Positions 54,112 through 62,544 of a DNA stretch of 64,000 nt are shown here, in pieces; position 1 is the first letter of the stretch; each line of letters begins with the position of its first letter. Location: contig NZ_LIUT01000006.1 in NCBI RefSeq assembly GCF_001277345.1, positions 320,245 to 384,244 on the forward strand. Reading direction: 5' to 3'. The notes beneath the pieces were generated by a model that saw nothing but the letters and a program-made list of their open reading frames with translations, made no database searches and had not been told where the DNA came from. The translations under genes and the position numbers were made by a program. Source of the stretch: Paenibacillus solani (GTDB lineage: Bacteria; Bacillota; Bacilli; Paenibacillales; Paenibacillaceae).

Positions 54112-54347
54112 AATAAAGTTCCTACTTTCATAGTTCAATGTTCCCTATTCATAAAGATAGTTCGACAATGAATTGGTAATTCCTGCAACAAACAATCAAA
54201 TTTTATTTAAAAAGGAATATTTTCATAAAAATTGCCCAGATATGCATGAATCAAACGATTTATGTACATTATAACAGACGGAAACAAGAAATATCTTCCT
54301 AATATTTCATATTATCCGTAGAAGAATTGAACCCTCAACGAACTTTA

Positions 54348-54370
54348 CATACCTACGGGGGGTATAGTAA
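54348..54370 (+). promoter_or_regulatory. CsoR-like copper operator
   Basis: TACCTACGGGGGGTATAGTA: a G-run flanked by TAC and GTA, like the CsoR sites before Bacillus copZA. It overlaps a TATAGT that may be the -10 of copZ. Confidence 0.65.
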
Positions 54371-54410
54371 GGTTAGATTGTACAACATTATTGGATAGGA
54401 GGGCGACAGC

Positions 54411-54614
54411 ATGAAACAAGTGACATTAACAGTGGAAGGCATGTCCTGTAACCACTGCGTGAACTCGGTTGAAGGCGCGCTAAAGAATGCAGGAGCTTCA
54501 GGGAAAGTCGATTTGGCATCGAGCACTGTAGCTGTTGAGTATGATGAAACCAAGGTTAGCCTTGAAGCATTGAAAGAGGCGATTGAAGAGCAGGGCTACG
54601 ATATTGTGTCCTAA
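54411..54614 (+). CDS. copZ: copper chaperone
   Basis: 67 residues. Heavy-metal-associated ferredoxin-like fold with the Cu(I) motif MSCNHC (11-16) and the end EEQGYDIV. Carries Cu(I) to a P-type ATPase and to the regulator CsoR. ATG 54411 follows AGGAGGG. No copA ATPase gene is next to it in this window; a CsoR-like operator lies just upstream. A terminator follows. Confidence 0.93.
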   Translation: MKQVTLTVEGMSCNHCVNSVEGALKNAGASGKVDLASSTVAVEYDETKVSLEALKEAIEEQGYDIVS

Positions 54615-54661
54615 TAGAAGCCCCGGTATATTAGGAAGCTTGAGGGCAAGAGCTGAGTTTG

Positions 54662-54694
54662 AGCCGGTTGCTAGTTATAGCATGCCGGCTTTTT
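54662..54694 (+). terminator. intrinsic terminator after copZ
   Basis: AGCCGG / CCGGCT with an internal GCTA/TAGC pair, followed by TTTTT. Confidence 0.8.
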
Positions 54695-54803
54695 GCATTG
54701 TTTCATAAGCTCTCTCAGGAGCTTGAAATATAGATTATAGGAGATCATTTTGCAGGAATCCTATTAAACCTTTTTATCTAAATCGAAGGAGTGATAATAT
54801 CCG

Positions 54804-55544
54804 ATGAATGATACAATTTCACTGCTAATGAACCATCGGTCGATTCGTAAATATTCGAATCAGCCCGTATCAGAGGAGCAGCTTAGAGCAGTCGTGGCTG
54901 CAGGCCAGATGGCATCTACCTCCAGCAATGTCCAGGCGTACAGCATCATTGCCGTCACCTCTCAAGAGAAGAAGCAGCGCTTGGCTGAATTAGCGGGAAA
55001 CCAGGCGTATATCGTGGAATGTCCGGTATTTCTCGTATGGTGCGCAGATCTGTTCCGCTTGAAAAAGAGTACAGATGCGCTTTCGGCTGATCAAGAGACG
55101 TACGAAGATTCGACCGAGAACTTCATCGTGGCTACGGTGGATGCCGCTTTGGCTGCGCAGAATGCCGCGATTGCCGCAGAATCGCTGGGCCTTGGCATTG
55201 TATATATCGGCGGGGTTCGCAATGCCATTGCCGAGTTCTCCGAAGTTCTGGAGCTGCCGGAGCTGGTCTATCCCGTGTTTGGAATGTGCCTCGGCTATCC
55301 CGATCAGAAACCCGGACTGCGCCCCCGGCTTCCGATGGAAGCCGTTCTGCATCGGGACCGTTACGAGCGGGAGGCTGTAGAGGAAGTGAAGAATTATGAC
55401 CGCATCTCTTCCGAATATTTATCCAAGCGTACCCAGGGCAAGAATAATACGCCATGGTCAGAGCTTATGGCCAAGCGTTTGGCGGAGCCGGTAAGACTGC
55501 ATATGAAGGATTTCCTGGAAGGGAAAGGCTTCATGAGACGCTAG
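54804..55544 (+). CDS. nfrA: NADPH-dependent FMN oxidoreductase (NfrA type)
   Basis: 246 residues, the expected length. Flavin reductase of the nitroreductase superfamily: LLMNHRSIRKYSNQP (FMN phosphate site), TSSNVQAYSIIAVTS, GIVYIGGVRN, then the C-terminal arm characteristic of NfrA1 (DRYEREAVEEVKNYDR ... NTPWSELMAKRL). Reduces FMN, nitro compounds and quinones with NADPH. ATG 54804 follows GAAGGAGTG. Followed by a perfect terminator. Confidence 0.93.
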   Translation: MNDTISLLMNHRSIRKYSNQPVSEEQLRAVVAAGQMASTSSNVQAYSIIAVTSQEKKQRLAELAGNQAYIVECPVFLVWCADLFRLKKSTDALSADQETYEDSTENFIVATVDAALAAQNAAIAAESLGLGIVYIGGVRNAIAEFSEVLELPELVYPVFGMCLGYPDQKPGLRPRLPMEAVLHRDRYEREAVEEVKNYDRISSEYLSKRTQGKNNTPWSELMAKRLAEPVRLHMKDFLEGKGFMRR

Positions 55545-55672
55545 CAATGAGCATTGCGAATCCTACTGCGCCGTACAGGGGTTAAGGGCTTAATATCTCC
55601 CGGAAGTCTGTAAGAAGACTTAAGCGTTTCTATCATACACAGCAAAAGGCAGCAGAATAAGTAGAAAACTCC

Positions 55673-55714
55673 AACCCGCAGAATCATGAAATTTCATGAT
55701 TCTGCGGGTTTTTT
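55673..55714 (+). terminator. strong terminator after nfrA (perfect 38-bp palindrome)
   Basis: The 19-bp arm starting AACCCGCAGAATCATG is mirrored exactly with no loop, and six T follow. Behaves as an intrinsic terminator. Confidence 0.9.
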
Positions 55715-55814
55715 ATGAAGGCTTGCGTTTAGTGGATTGGTGTATGAATAAGGAGGGGGGTGGGGAATATCTCCATATAATATCTCTTAATGTCTAATAA
55801 CAAACATCCTAGAA

Positions 55815-55834
55815 TTTTACATTAAAGTGTAAAA
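55815..55834. promoter_or_regulatory. palindrome before the Spo0E-like gene
   Basis: TTTTACATTAAAGTGTAAAA, with perfect 7-bp arms, 27 bp before the start codon and just ahead of its ribosome binding site. Could be an operator. No regulator can be named. Confidence 0.35.
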
Positions 55835-55860
55835 TATTCCTGAGGAGGGGGTATTAAATC

Positions 55861-56037
55861 ATGGAGACCAAGGAAGGTATAAAGTTTAATATCGAGCGAG
55901 AGCGCCATAAGCTTCATATCATGAAGCAGCGATATCGTGAATTTAATCATCCCAAAGTTCTCGGACAATCGCTTGTGCTCGATGAATTGATTAATAAGTA
56001 TAACCGGTTCCTTAAAGAAAACAAGCCGATTGCTTAA
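55861..56037 (+). CDS. Spo0E-like aspartyl-phosphate phosphatase peptide
   Basis: 58 residues. Two short helices with IERERHKLHIMKQRYREF and a loop leading to GQSLVLDELINKYNRF. The S-x-x-LD-x-LI core resembles the SQELD signature of Spo0E/YnzD peptides, which dephosphorylate Spo0A-P and hold back sporulation; here one residue separates S from the usual spacing. ATG 55861 follows GAGGAGGGGG by 9 bp. A palindrome lies in the leader. Too short to be listed by most gene finders. Confidence 0.75.
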   Translation: METKEGIKFNIERERHKLHIMKQRYREFNHPKVLGQSLVLDELINKYNRFLKENKPIA

Positions 56038-56071
56038 GCATTCGACCTGTGAATTTTAAGGTATCTGTAAT

Positions 56072-56890
56072 CTATAAATCATACAGCCGCATGGCATTCT
56101 CGTAGAGCTGCTTGCGGCCCTCCGGCAAGGATAATCCACGAAGCTCAGCCCAGGCAGCAGCGACTGCGGAGGTCATCCGTGGATGGGTCATCTGTCCGGT
56201 GAACTGGCCTTCGAACGGCCAAGGACCGTCGGTTTCGGTCATGACGAGATGCTCTGGATATCTGCTAGCGATATCACGAATCTCGTCATCATAAAGAATA
56301 TCAGGGGTAAAAGAGATATAGTATCCCCTATCTGCCATCCGCTGCAGCGTATTACGGGAGCCTTTGAACCAATGGAAATGAGCACGAGTAAGCTTATGCT
56401 TTTCAAGTAAATCACATGCAATATCCGCATCTTCATACACAGCGTGCAGAATAACTGGCTTGTGATGCTCTTTTGCGAATGCAATGAATTGATCCAGCAG
56501 CTGCTCGTATGGGCGGTTATCCCACGAACGGCCCTTTGATTGGGCCTCCAGCCTGGCGTAATAGGGGAGGCCCACTTCTCCGACAGCAAGCATCTCATCG
56601 CTATGTTCAGCCATCCATTCCAGCAGCTCGTTCATTTCTGCGGAGGAAGGAAGAGCTTGTTCGGGGTGATAACCAAAGGCTGGCCGCACCATTGGCGCGT
56701 TTTGCCGGGCCAGCTCCAGGTTTCGCTTGCAGGATGCCAGGTGCATGGAGACAGAGATGACGGACTGGACCTCGCTATGCTGCATATCTGCGAGAATCTT
56801 TTGTTGATCGGATGCCTCATAAAGATCCAGGTGAATATGGGTGTCCATCAGAGGGAAGTCTGCTTCAGTTTGTCTTAATGATGTCTTCAT
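56072..56890 (-). CDS. TatD family metal-dependent hydrolase
   Basis: 272 residues. Amidohydrolase-like TIM barrel with metal ligands visible: DTHIHLD (16-22), AVGEVGLPYY, VILHAVYED and MTETDGPW near 220. TatD proteins are DNases or peptidases/deoxy-hydrolases of unknown natural substrate. ATG 56890. It lies 145 bp downstream of the thiZ-like gene, on the same strand, with no terminator found in between, so it may be the last gene of the thiamine-precursor operon. Confidence 0.85.
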   Translation of the reverse strand: MKTSLRQTEADFPLMDTHIHLDLYEASDQQKILADMQHSEVQSVISVSMHLASCKRNLELARQNAPMVRPAFGYHPEQALPSSAEMNELLEWMAEHSDEMLAVGEVGLPYYARLEAQSKGRSWDNRPYEQLLDQFIAFAKEHHKPVILHAVYEDADIACDLLEKHKLTRAHFHWFKGSRNTLQRMADRGYYISFTPDILYDDEIRDIASRYPEHLVMTETDGPWPFEGQFTGQMTHPRMTSAVAAAWAELRGLSLPEGRKQLYENAMRLYDL

Positions 56891-57035
56891 TACATAACCT
56901 CACTTATAAGCTTCTGTGGAGCTTTTTATATATTATCCGTTCTTCGCAAGCATACAGCGCGGTACCTAACGTAACATGTTATCGCGGGAGACCGGGTGAA
57001 AAAGTCACTGCCAGCCGCTATGATTGCCTATTGCG

Positions 57036-57884
57036 TTACTCTAGATAAGATCCGCGTTTATGTTGTTCTTCCCGCATGATGGCGGAGATTTCGGTCCTTA
57101 ATGCGATGAAGGACGGGTCTGTCAGCATGTCATCCCTGCGCGGACGGGGAAAGGGAACCTCTACCCGTTTCAAGATGGTGCCCGGGCGTGCTGATAGAAT
57201 GTAGATGCTGTCCGATAGCAGCAGCGCCTCCTCGATATGATGGGTAATCATCAGCACCGAACGGCGCGTATCTTCCCAGATATCGAGCAGCCAGCGCTGC
57301 ATATCGCTGCGTGTCAGCGCGTCGAGTGCGCTGAATGGTTCGTCCAGGCACATGACTTCCTGCGGGCTCATCAAGGCCCTTAGAAAAGCAGCCCGCTGTT
57401 GCATACCTCCTGAGAGTGTATGCGGGTATGCCTTCTCGAAGCCGGCCAGCCCCGCACGTTTCATCCAGTCGCGGGCACTTGCCCTGGCAGCAGCTTTCGA
57501 TGTTCCTCTCAGTTCCTCGGGAAGGAGCACATTATCTTCTACCGTACGCCAAGGAAACAAGGCAGGCTGTTGAGGCATATAGGCGATACGTCCTTGAGCC
57601 CCGGTTACGTCCTGACCGTCCATGAAGATGGAGCCTGCATCCGGAGCCATTAAGCCGCCGATGATATGAAAAAGCGTGCTCTTCCCACTGCCGGAAGGGC
57701 CGATCATGGACACGAATTCACCGGGCCGCACTTGGAGCGAGAGGTTATTTAAGACATGTATCTCACTGCGCCGATCACGAAATGTTTTCTGCATGCCTCG
57801 AACCTCCAGGGCAGGGGCACATGAGGTTAAGGTTTGAGATTGGCCATGCCCGCCTTGGAGAGGCTGAGATCCTTGATGTGTCAT
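57036..57884 (-). CDS. thiZ: ABC transporter ATP-binding protein, thiamine-precursor type
   Basis: 282 residues. NitT/TauT-class ATPase: Walker A GPSGSGKST, signature LSGGMQQR, Walker B VMCLDEPFSALD, switch His MITHHIEEA. About 30 extra residues precede the domain. ATG 57884 follows AAAGGAGA by 12 bp; an ATG at 57932 has no ribosome binding site. Third transporter component in an operon with a permease, a thiamine-binding-like protein and an NMT1/THI5-type binding protein under TPP control, so it most likely energises uptake of a pyrimidine precursor. Confidence 0.9.
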   Translation of the reverse strand: MTHQGSQPLQGGHGQSQTLTSCAPALEVRGMQKTFRDRRSEIHVLNNLSLQVRPGEFVSMIGPSGSGKSTLFHIIGGLMAPDAGSIFMDGQDVTGAQGRIAYMPQQPALFPWRTVEDNVLLPEELRGTSKAAARASARDWMKRAGLAGFEKAYPHTLSGGMQQRAAFLRALMSPQEVMCLDEPFSALDALTRSDMQRWLLDIWEDTRRSVLMITHHIEEALLLSDSIYILSARPGTILKRVEVPFPRPRRDDMLTDPSFIALRTEISAIMREEQHKRGSYLE

Positions 57885-57943
57885 ACCGTGAACAGTCTCC
57901 TTTCCTATATAAATTGGATGTGAAAACTCCATTTATTATAGCT

Positions 57944-58699
57944 TCATTTTTTTCGATTCCAGCGGATAAGCCGCTTCTCCAGCAGCGTAATAAGCAGCAC
58001 CATCATCAAGCTCAGCAGGACGATGATCAGAATGGCCACGAACACCCGGTCCGTACGGTAGCCGGATTTTTGCAGCATCATATAATAGCCGATGCCTCGG
58101 TCCGAACCGATCCATTCGCCAATAACCGCTCCCATGACCGAATAAGTGGCTGCGATTCGAATTCCCGAGAAGATCGAAGGGAGCGCATGCGGCAGTTCCA
58201 GCTTCGTGAAAATTTGCCACGAGGTGGCCCCTGACATCAACATATAATTCATCATGGTGCGGTCGGTACGTGCAAGCCCGTCCAGGGCCGCAACAGCAAC
58301 AGGAAAGAAGCAGACCAGTGTAATGACGATAACCTTGGGCAGCATGCCGAAGCCGAACCAGATCATGAGCAGGGGAGCCAGAGCGATCGTCGGCACATTC
58401 TGACTAAGAATAAGAAGCGGATATAGGGCTGTTTTGAGAAAAGGCACCATATGGAGGGCCAATGAGATGACAAGGCCGATCGTTGCACCAATGATAAATC
58501 CGATCAAGGTTAATTTCAGGGTGGCTAATGCATGCGGGAGGAGATCGGAAGCTCCAGAAACGGCTTCATGCCCGATGGCCGTCGGTGCTGGCAGAATGTA
58601 TTTTTCAATATCCCATAGGGATACCGCGGCCTGCCACACCGCCAAAAAGAAGAGGACCGCCACAACGGGCGGCCAGACGGAACTCCACCAGCTTTTCAT
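57944..58699 (-). CDS. thiX: ABC transporter permease, thiamine-precursor type
   Basis: 251 residues. Six-helix permease of the NitT/TauT class: VAVLFFLAVWQAAVSLWDIEKYILP, LILSQNVPTIALAPLLMIWFG, FPVAVAALDGLART, and the EAA-type loop SGATSWQIFTKLELPHALP. Start overlaps the stop codon of the thiamine-binding gene (ATGA, 58699-58696), so translation is coupled. Channel of the TPP-regulated importer. Confidence 0.9.
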   Translation of the reverse strand: MKSWWSSVWPPVVAVLFFLAVWQAAVSLWDIEKYILPAPTAIGHEAVSGASDLLPHALATLKLTLIGFIIGATIGLVISLALHMVPFLKTALYPLLILSQNVPTIALAPLLMIWFGFGMLPKVIVITLVCFFPVAVAALDGLARTDRTMMNYMLMSGATSWQIFTKLELPHALPSIFSGIRIAATYSVMGAVIGEWIGSDRGIGYYMMLQKSGYRTDRVFVAILIIVLLSLMMVLLITLLEKRLIRWNRKK

Positions 58700-58989
58700 G
58701 GGCGGTATTTCTCGGTCAGCTTATCCATGCTGATCCCGCTGGGATGATGTGCGATTTTGACTTGGGATATGATGCTCGGGCTTCCCGCTTTCACCAGGGC
58801 TTCATGCATGCGCTCAACAATTTTGAGCAGCTCGGAAAGCTCTCCTTCCAGGGTCGTTTCAAGTGCGTGAACCTCATATTTTACGCCTGATTCCTGAATA
58901 ACCTTGATCGCTTCATCCACATAAGGGATGCTGTCCCCTCCATCGGGCGTTCTTGGTATCACTTGTATGCTCAGCAGGGTATTCGCCAT
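58696..58989 (-). CDS. MTH1187 / thiamine-binding family protein
   Basis: 97 residues. Ferredoxin-like fold of the thiamine-binding superfamily (PF01910): LLSIQVIPRTPDGGDSIPYVDEAIKVIQ, LETTLEGELSELLKIVERMHEALVKAG, and a C-terminal strand region. No membrane or signal segment, so cytoplasmic. Members co-occur with thiamine-precursor transporters and may buffer the ligand or regulate uptake. ATG 58989 follows AAAGGATGA. Between the binding protein and the permease in the TPP operon. Confidence 0.87.
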   Translation of the reverse strand: MANTLLSIQVIPRTPDGGDSIPYVDEAIKVIQESGVKYEVHALETTLEGELSELLKIVERMHEALVKAGSPSIISQVKIAHHPSGISMDKLTEKYRP

Positions 58990-59081
58990 ACAAACTCATC
59001 CTTTCGTACAGTTGGTATTAATGAATGGAAGAGAGGCCGTGTTGCTGCAAAGGCCGTCTCTCTTATTGAATAGAAATAACC

Positions 59082-60113
59082 TTATGGCTGCTCAGGTAAA
59101 AATTCATTGGTAAAGGCGCGGTCAGCATCCAGCTCCTTCTCCAGCAGCTTGCGCTCAAACATCCAATCGGCATATCCCGACCATACTTCGGCCTTCTGTT
59201 CGCCCCAGCGGGAGGCATCGTCCTTATAACGGGGGCTCAGCCATTTCTGACTGGCAAGCACAAGTTCGCCATCCAGCTCAGGAACGGCCTTCGTAAGCAG
59301 GCTGGCTGCATCCTCGGGATGTTGAATGGCATAGTCATAACCTTTGGAGGTTGCCCGCATAAACGCTTTGATGAGCTCAGGGTCATCCTGAATCAGCTTC
59401 TCGTTCGTAACAATAACCGGTGTGTAATAGTCAAGCTGCTCCGAGTAATCCTTAACATAAATCATATCAAGCGGCTCATTGCGAAGCTCGGCTTCGATGC
59501 CCGTCCAGGCATAGAAGATCCAGGCAAAATCAATGTCACGTTTGACGGCCGTGAAATAGTCGGCATCTCCCATATTAACCAAATTGACCTTGCTGACGTC
59601 GGCCCCATCCATTTCCATGATGGATTTCATAACGGCTTCCTCCACAGGCGATCCCCAACCCCCATAGGATTTTCCTTCAAAATCGCCTGCTTTCAGAATT
59701 CCTTTATCCTTGGGAGCCGCAAAGCCGGATGTATTATGCTGAATGATGGCGGCGATCGAGACAAGCGGCAGCCCTTGGGTTCTGGCAAGCGTGACGCCTT
59801 CCTGGTAGCTGATGCCAAACGGCACCTTTCCAGTGGCGACCAGCGTATCGGTTCCACCTGCTCCCGGCTGGACGATCTGGACATTAAGTCCTTCTTCCTC
59901 ATAATACCCAAGCTCCTTCGCTGCATACAGGCCGGTGTGATTCGTATTGGCAGACCAATCAAGCATCAGTTGTACGTCGCGAAGCTTCCCGGGAGTCTGG
60001 GCGGTTTCACCTTCATTCGTGGTGTCCTTGTTCGTTCCACTTGAGCCGCAACCCGATGCAACGATCAGCAGGACGCAAGCAAGCAGCAGCGGAATCCATT
60101 TTACTTTCTTCAT
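59082..60113 (-). CDS. thiY: NMT1/THI5-like substrate-binding lipoprotein
   Basis: 343 residues. Signal peptide with lipobox VASGC (Cys22), then an NMT1/THI5 domain: VQLMLDWSANTNHTGLYAAKELGYYEEEGL, GKVPFGISYQEGVTLAR, YGGWGSPVEEAVMKSIM. This family binds formylaminopyrimidine and other thiamine pyrimidine precursors outside the cell. ATG 60113 follows AAAGGAGAG. First gene of the TPP-riboswitch operon, right after the terminator. Confidence 0.92.
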   Translation of the reverse strand: MKKVKWIPLLLACVLLIVASGCGSSGTNKDTTNEGETAQTPGKLRDVQLMLDWSANTNHTGLYAAKELGYYEEEGLNVQIVQPGAGGTDTLVATGKVPFGISYQEGVTLARTQGLPLVSIAAIIQHNTSGFAAPKDKGILKAGDFEGKSYGGWGSPVEEAVMKSIMEMDGADVSKVNLVNMGDADYFTAVKRDIDFAWIFYAWTGIEAELRNEPLDMIYVKDYSEQLDYYTPVIVTNEKLIQDDPELIKAFMRATSKGYDYAIQHPEDAASLLTKAVPELDGELVLASQKWLSPRYKDDASRWGEQKAEVWSGYADWMFERKLLEKELDADRAFTNEFLPEQP

Positions 60114-60161
60114 CGTGTGTCTCTCCTTTGAAATATTCTATGTATTTTGTTTCAACTTCAT

Positions 60162-60194
60162 AAAAAAAGCGCCCTGATTTTAGCATCAGGACGC
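60162..60194 (-). terminator. expression-platform terminator of the TPP riboswitch
   Basis: Minus strand GCGTCCTGAT / ATCAGGGCGC (one G-T pair) followed by seven T, 50 bp before the thiY start. Placed to stop transcription when TPP is bound. Confidence 0.85.
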
Positions 60195-60239
60195 ATGACG
60201 GCGTAAGTGTATACCACGGCAAATAATATGCCGCATATA

Positions 60240-60333
60240 TGGGCTTCCTACGCTGGCATTACCCAGATCAGGTTTAAGGGTCAGTATCTTGGGATACACT
60301 CTCAGCCAGCCAATGTCCAGCTCCCCTGGTATT
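60240..60333 (-). ncRNA. TPP (thi-box) riboswitch
   Basis: On the minus strand the conserved elements run in order: ACCAGGGGAGCT (P1 and junction), GGCTGGCTGAGAG (the CUGAGA motif), then ACCCTTAAACCTGATCTGGG (close to the invariant ACCUGAUC pattern) and GTAATGCCAGCGTAGGA. An ordinary promoter lies upstream and a terminator downstream. Controls uptake of a thiamine precursor by cytoplasmic TPP. Confidence 0.95.
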
Positions 60334-60360
60334 TATGAAGTTATCGGGCTTACATCCGCT

Positions 60361-60389
60361 ATTATAGTCCTAACCCTAATTCCTGTCTA
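60361..60389 (-). promoter_or_regulatory. promoter of the TPP-riboswitch operon
   Basis: Minus strand TAGACA (60389-60384), 17-bp spacer, TATAAT (60366-60361). The first base of the riboswitch RNA is expected near 60354. The 400 bp between this promoter and the GGDEF gene at 60803 hold no recognisable gene. Confidence 0.8.
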
Positions 60390-60802
60390 GTTCGGAACAG
60401 CCATGTACAGAATTCAGCAGATGAATAAAATGGAATGTCGATATGATATTAATGGTTGATCCTATTAATATTTCATGCTTTGAATTTATTCTGGCCTCAT
60501 CATATCCGCCCGATTCGAGCATAAATAGGCCAAATTGGCTGGATAAATACCGGGTTTAGTGCCCTGTTCGCTTCACAGCTATTGGGATAAAATGGTTCTG
60601 TAATATTCCTTTAAAATAAGGACTTATTTTCAAGAGCAAATCTGCGATAAGTTACCGTTCTAGCAGGCGAAGAGATGATTTTCTTCAATTTCCTGATCTT
60701 TACTTTTGGATGGGCGAAAAGTATCATTGTAATAGGTATATTCATACAAAAGACCTATTACCGAGAGCGAACAAGTTTACCTTTGGCCGAGGAGGAATGC
60801 TT

Positions 60803-62338
60803 ATGAGTCTAACTCCAAGAGACCATCTGTGGATTCGACTCACCATAATATATGCATTCATTCAAATGTTGATAGCTTTGTGGATGCCTGAGGTCGCTTC
60901 ACTGCAGCATATTCTAGTTATTATTGCTCCCGCCGCCGCTTCCTTGTATTTATTTCGAGTATGCCAGCGATACGAGACGTATTTGCGCAATTTCTGGCTC
61001 ATGGTGAGTATCGGATTGATGGGGGATGCCGCCGCCCGGCTAATCCAGGCCTGCTATTTCTGGTTTGGGAGAAAAAGCGGATCTCTCCAATGGTTATCTC
61101 ATATATTCTGGCTGCTTGAAGTGCTTCTGTTCGCTGGTTCGCTCATTTATTTATTCCGTCACCTTCAAGGTTCATTCCGGGGGCTGCGGTTTATGCTGGA
61201 TATCGTCATCGTGGGAATTACGGGGATGACGGTGGGGTGGGAGTATCTCATCAAGCCTGAGCTTGAGGGATGGGCCGTTGAAGCGGTGTGGGGAAGTCTA
61301 TGGGTGGACATGTTGTATCCGCTATGCGCAATCATACTTCTTTTTTTTATGTTGGTGCTATATTTTAATACAAGGCAATTGGGGAAGCGGGCAACGATTT
61401 ATTTATGCTTGGGCGGCAGTATTTATATTATCGCTGATGCTCTACATATCTATCTCACCGATTTTAAGAAAATCGAGGTCCGTTCTTTCTTGGATTGGCT
61501 ATATACGTTATCTGTATTTTTCATTGGGTTTGCCGGGAGGAAATCCGCTTCCCGCATTCGATATCAGCGTGGCATCGAGAGGGAGCAGCGATCGGTCGGA
61601 AACCTGATTGTAAGATATTTGCTTCCATATAGTGTGCTGGGCGGCATGTTTGCCCTCATGGCTGAGCGGTATGGGGGTTGGAATGGACTCTTTACGGGGC
61701 TTGCCCTGTGCGTGGTCCTGATCCTGCTTCGGCAGGTTCTGATCCAGTTCGAGAATGACCGTTTGTTTGACCGATTGCATGAAAGTCTGAAGCAGAGCGA
61801 GTCCTTAGCGCATCGCGATGATCTTACGGGGCTGTATAACCGCCGCTACTTTAACGCGAGACTGTCGAGCTCCCTGCAGGAGGCTGCCCGTACAGGCTCC
61901 CGAGTAGGATTGCTGTATATGGATATGAACCGGTTCAAACGAGTCAATGACCAGTACGGTCACCGTGCCGGTGATATCCTGATCCGCAAGGTCGCCCAAA
62001 GGCTGCAAACATTGGAATCGAAGGGGATTCTCGTTTCCCGTTTAGGCGGGGATGAGTTCACTGTCATGATCAATTCGGCCGGCGAGGATCAAGAGTTGAT
62101 CTGGATGGCAGAAGAGATCTGGACGATGCTTAGCGAGCCATACGAGCTGGAAGGTCATGAGGTGATAACCACACCGAGTATCGGGATTGCGGTATATCCA
62201 GATCATGCCGCAAATGACCAGGAGCTGATCGGCCGTGCCGATGCAGCGATGTATGCGGCTAAGGAGAGACATGCCCGCTGGCATTTTGATGTAGAGCGGA
62301 CAATGCTGCTAAAGTTTCTTGATCAAATTATGAAATAG
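60803..62338 (+). CDS. membrane-bound diguanylate cyclase (GGDEF)
   Basis: 511 residues. About eight membrane helices in the first 320 residues, starting near LTIIYAFIQMLIALWM, then a GGDEF domain (about 345-505) with LTGLYNRRYF, the canonical RLGGDEF active site and GDILIRKVAQRL. Makes c-di-GMP from GTP. ATG 60803 follows AGGAGG by 7 bp. The next gene, on the same strand, encodes a separate EAL phosphodiesterase, so the two probably balance each other. Confidence 0.93.
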   Translation: MSLTPRDHLWIRLTIIYAFIQMLIALWMPEVASLQHILVIIAPAAASLYLFRVCQRYETYLRNFWLMVSIGLMGDAAARLIQACYFWFGRKSGSLQWLSHIFWLLEVLLFAGSLIYLFRHLQGSFRGLRFMLDIVIVGITGMTVGWEYLIKPELEGWAVEAVWGSLWVDMLYPLCAIILLFFMLVLYFNTRQLGKRATIYLCLGGSIYIIADALHIYLTDFKKIEVRSFLDWLYTLSVFFIGFAGRKSASRIRYQRGIEREQRSVGNLIVRYLLPYSVLGGMFALMAERYGGWNGLFTGLALCVVLILLRQVLIQFENDRLFDRLHESLKQSESLAHRDDLTGLYNRRYFNARLSSSLQEAARTGSRVGLLYMDMNRFKRVNDQYGHRAGDILIRKVAQRLQTLESKGILVSRLGGDEFTVMINSAGEDQELIWMAEEIWTMLSEPYELEGHEVITTPSIGIAVYPDHAANDQELIGRADAAMYAAKERHARWHFDVERTMLLKFLDQIMK

Positions 62339-62544
62339 AGGAACAAGATGAGTTTCGATCCTGCGTTGTTAGCAGCTTTTTGAGTCGAATTTTGTAGAAT
62401 GCAGACTGCGGAATTGCGCGAATATTGCGCTTTTTTTATAAAACAGGTTATAACTTCGATAGAAAATCCATAAAATGCAAAGAAATCATATTCAAAATGC
62501 CGATAAGAAGCATAGTGAGAGCCAGCTTGCCAAGGAGGACGAAC

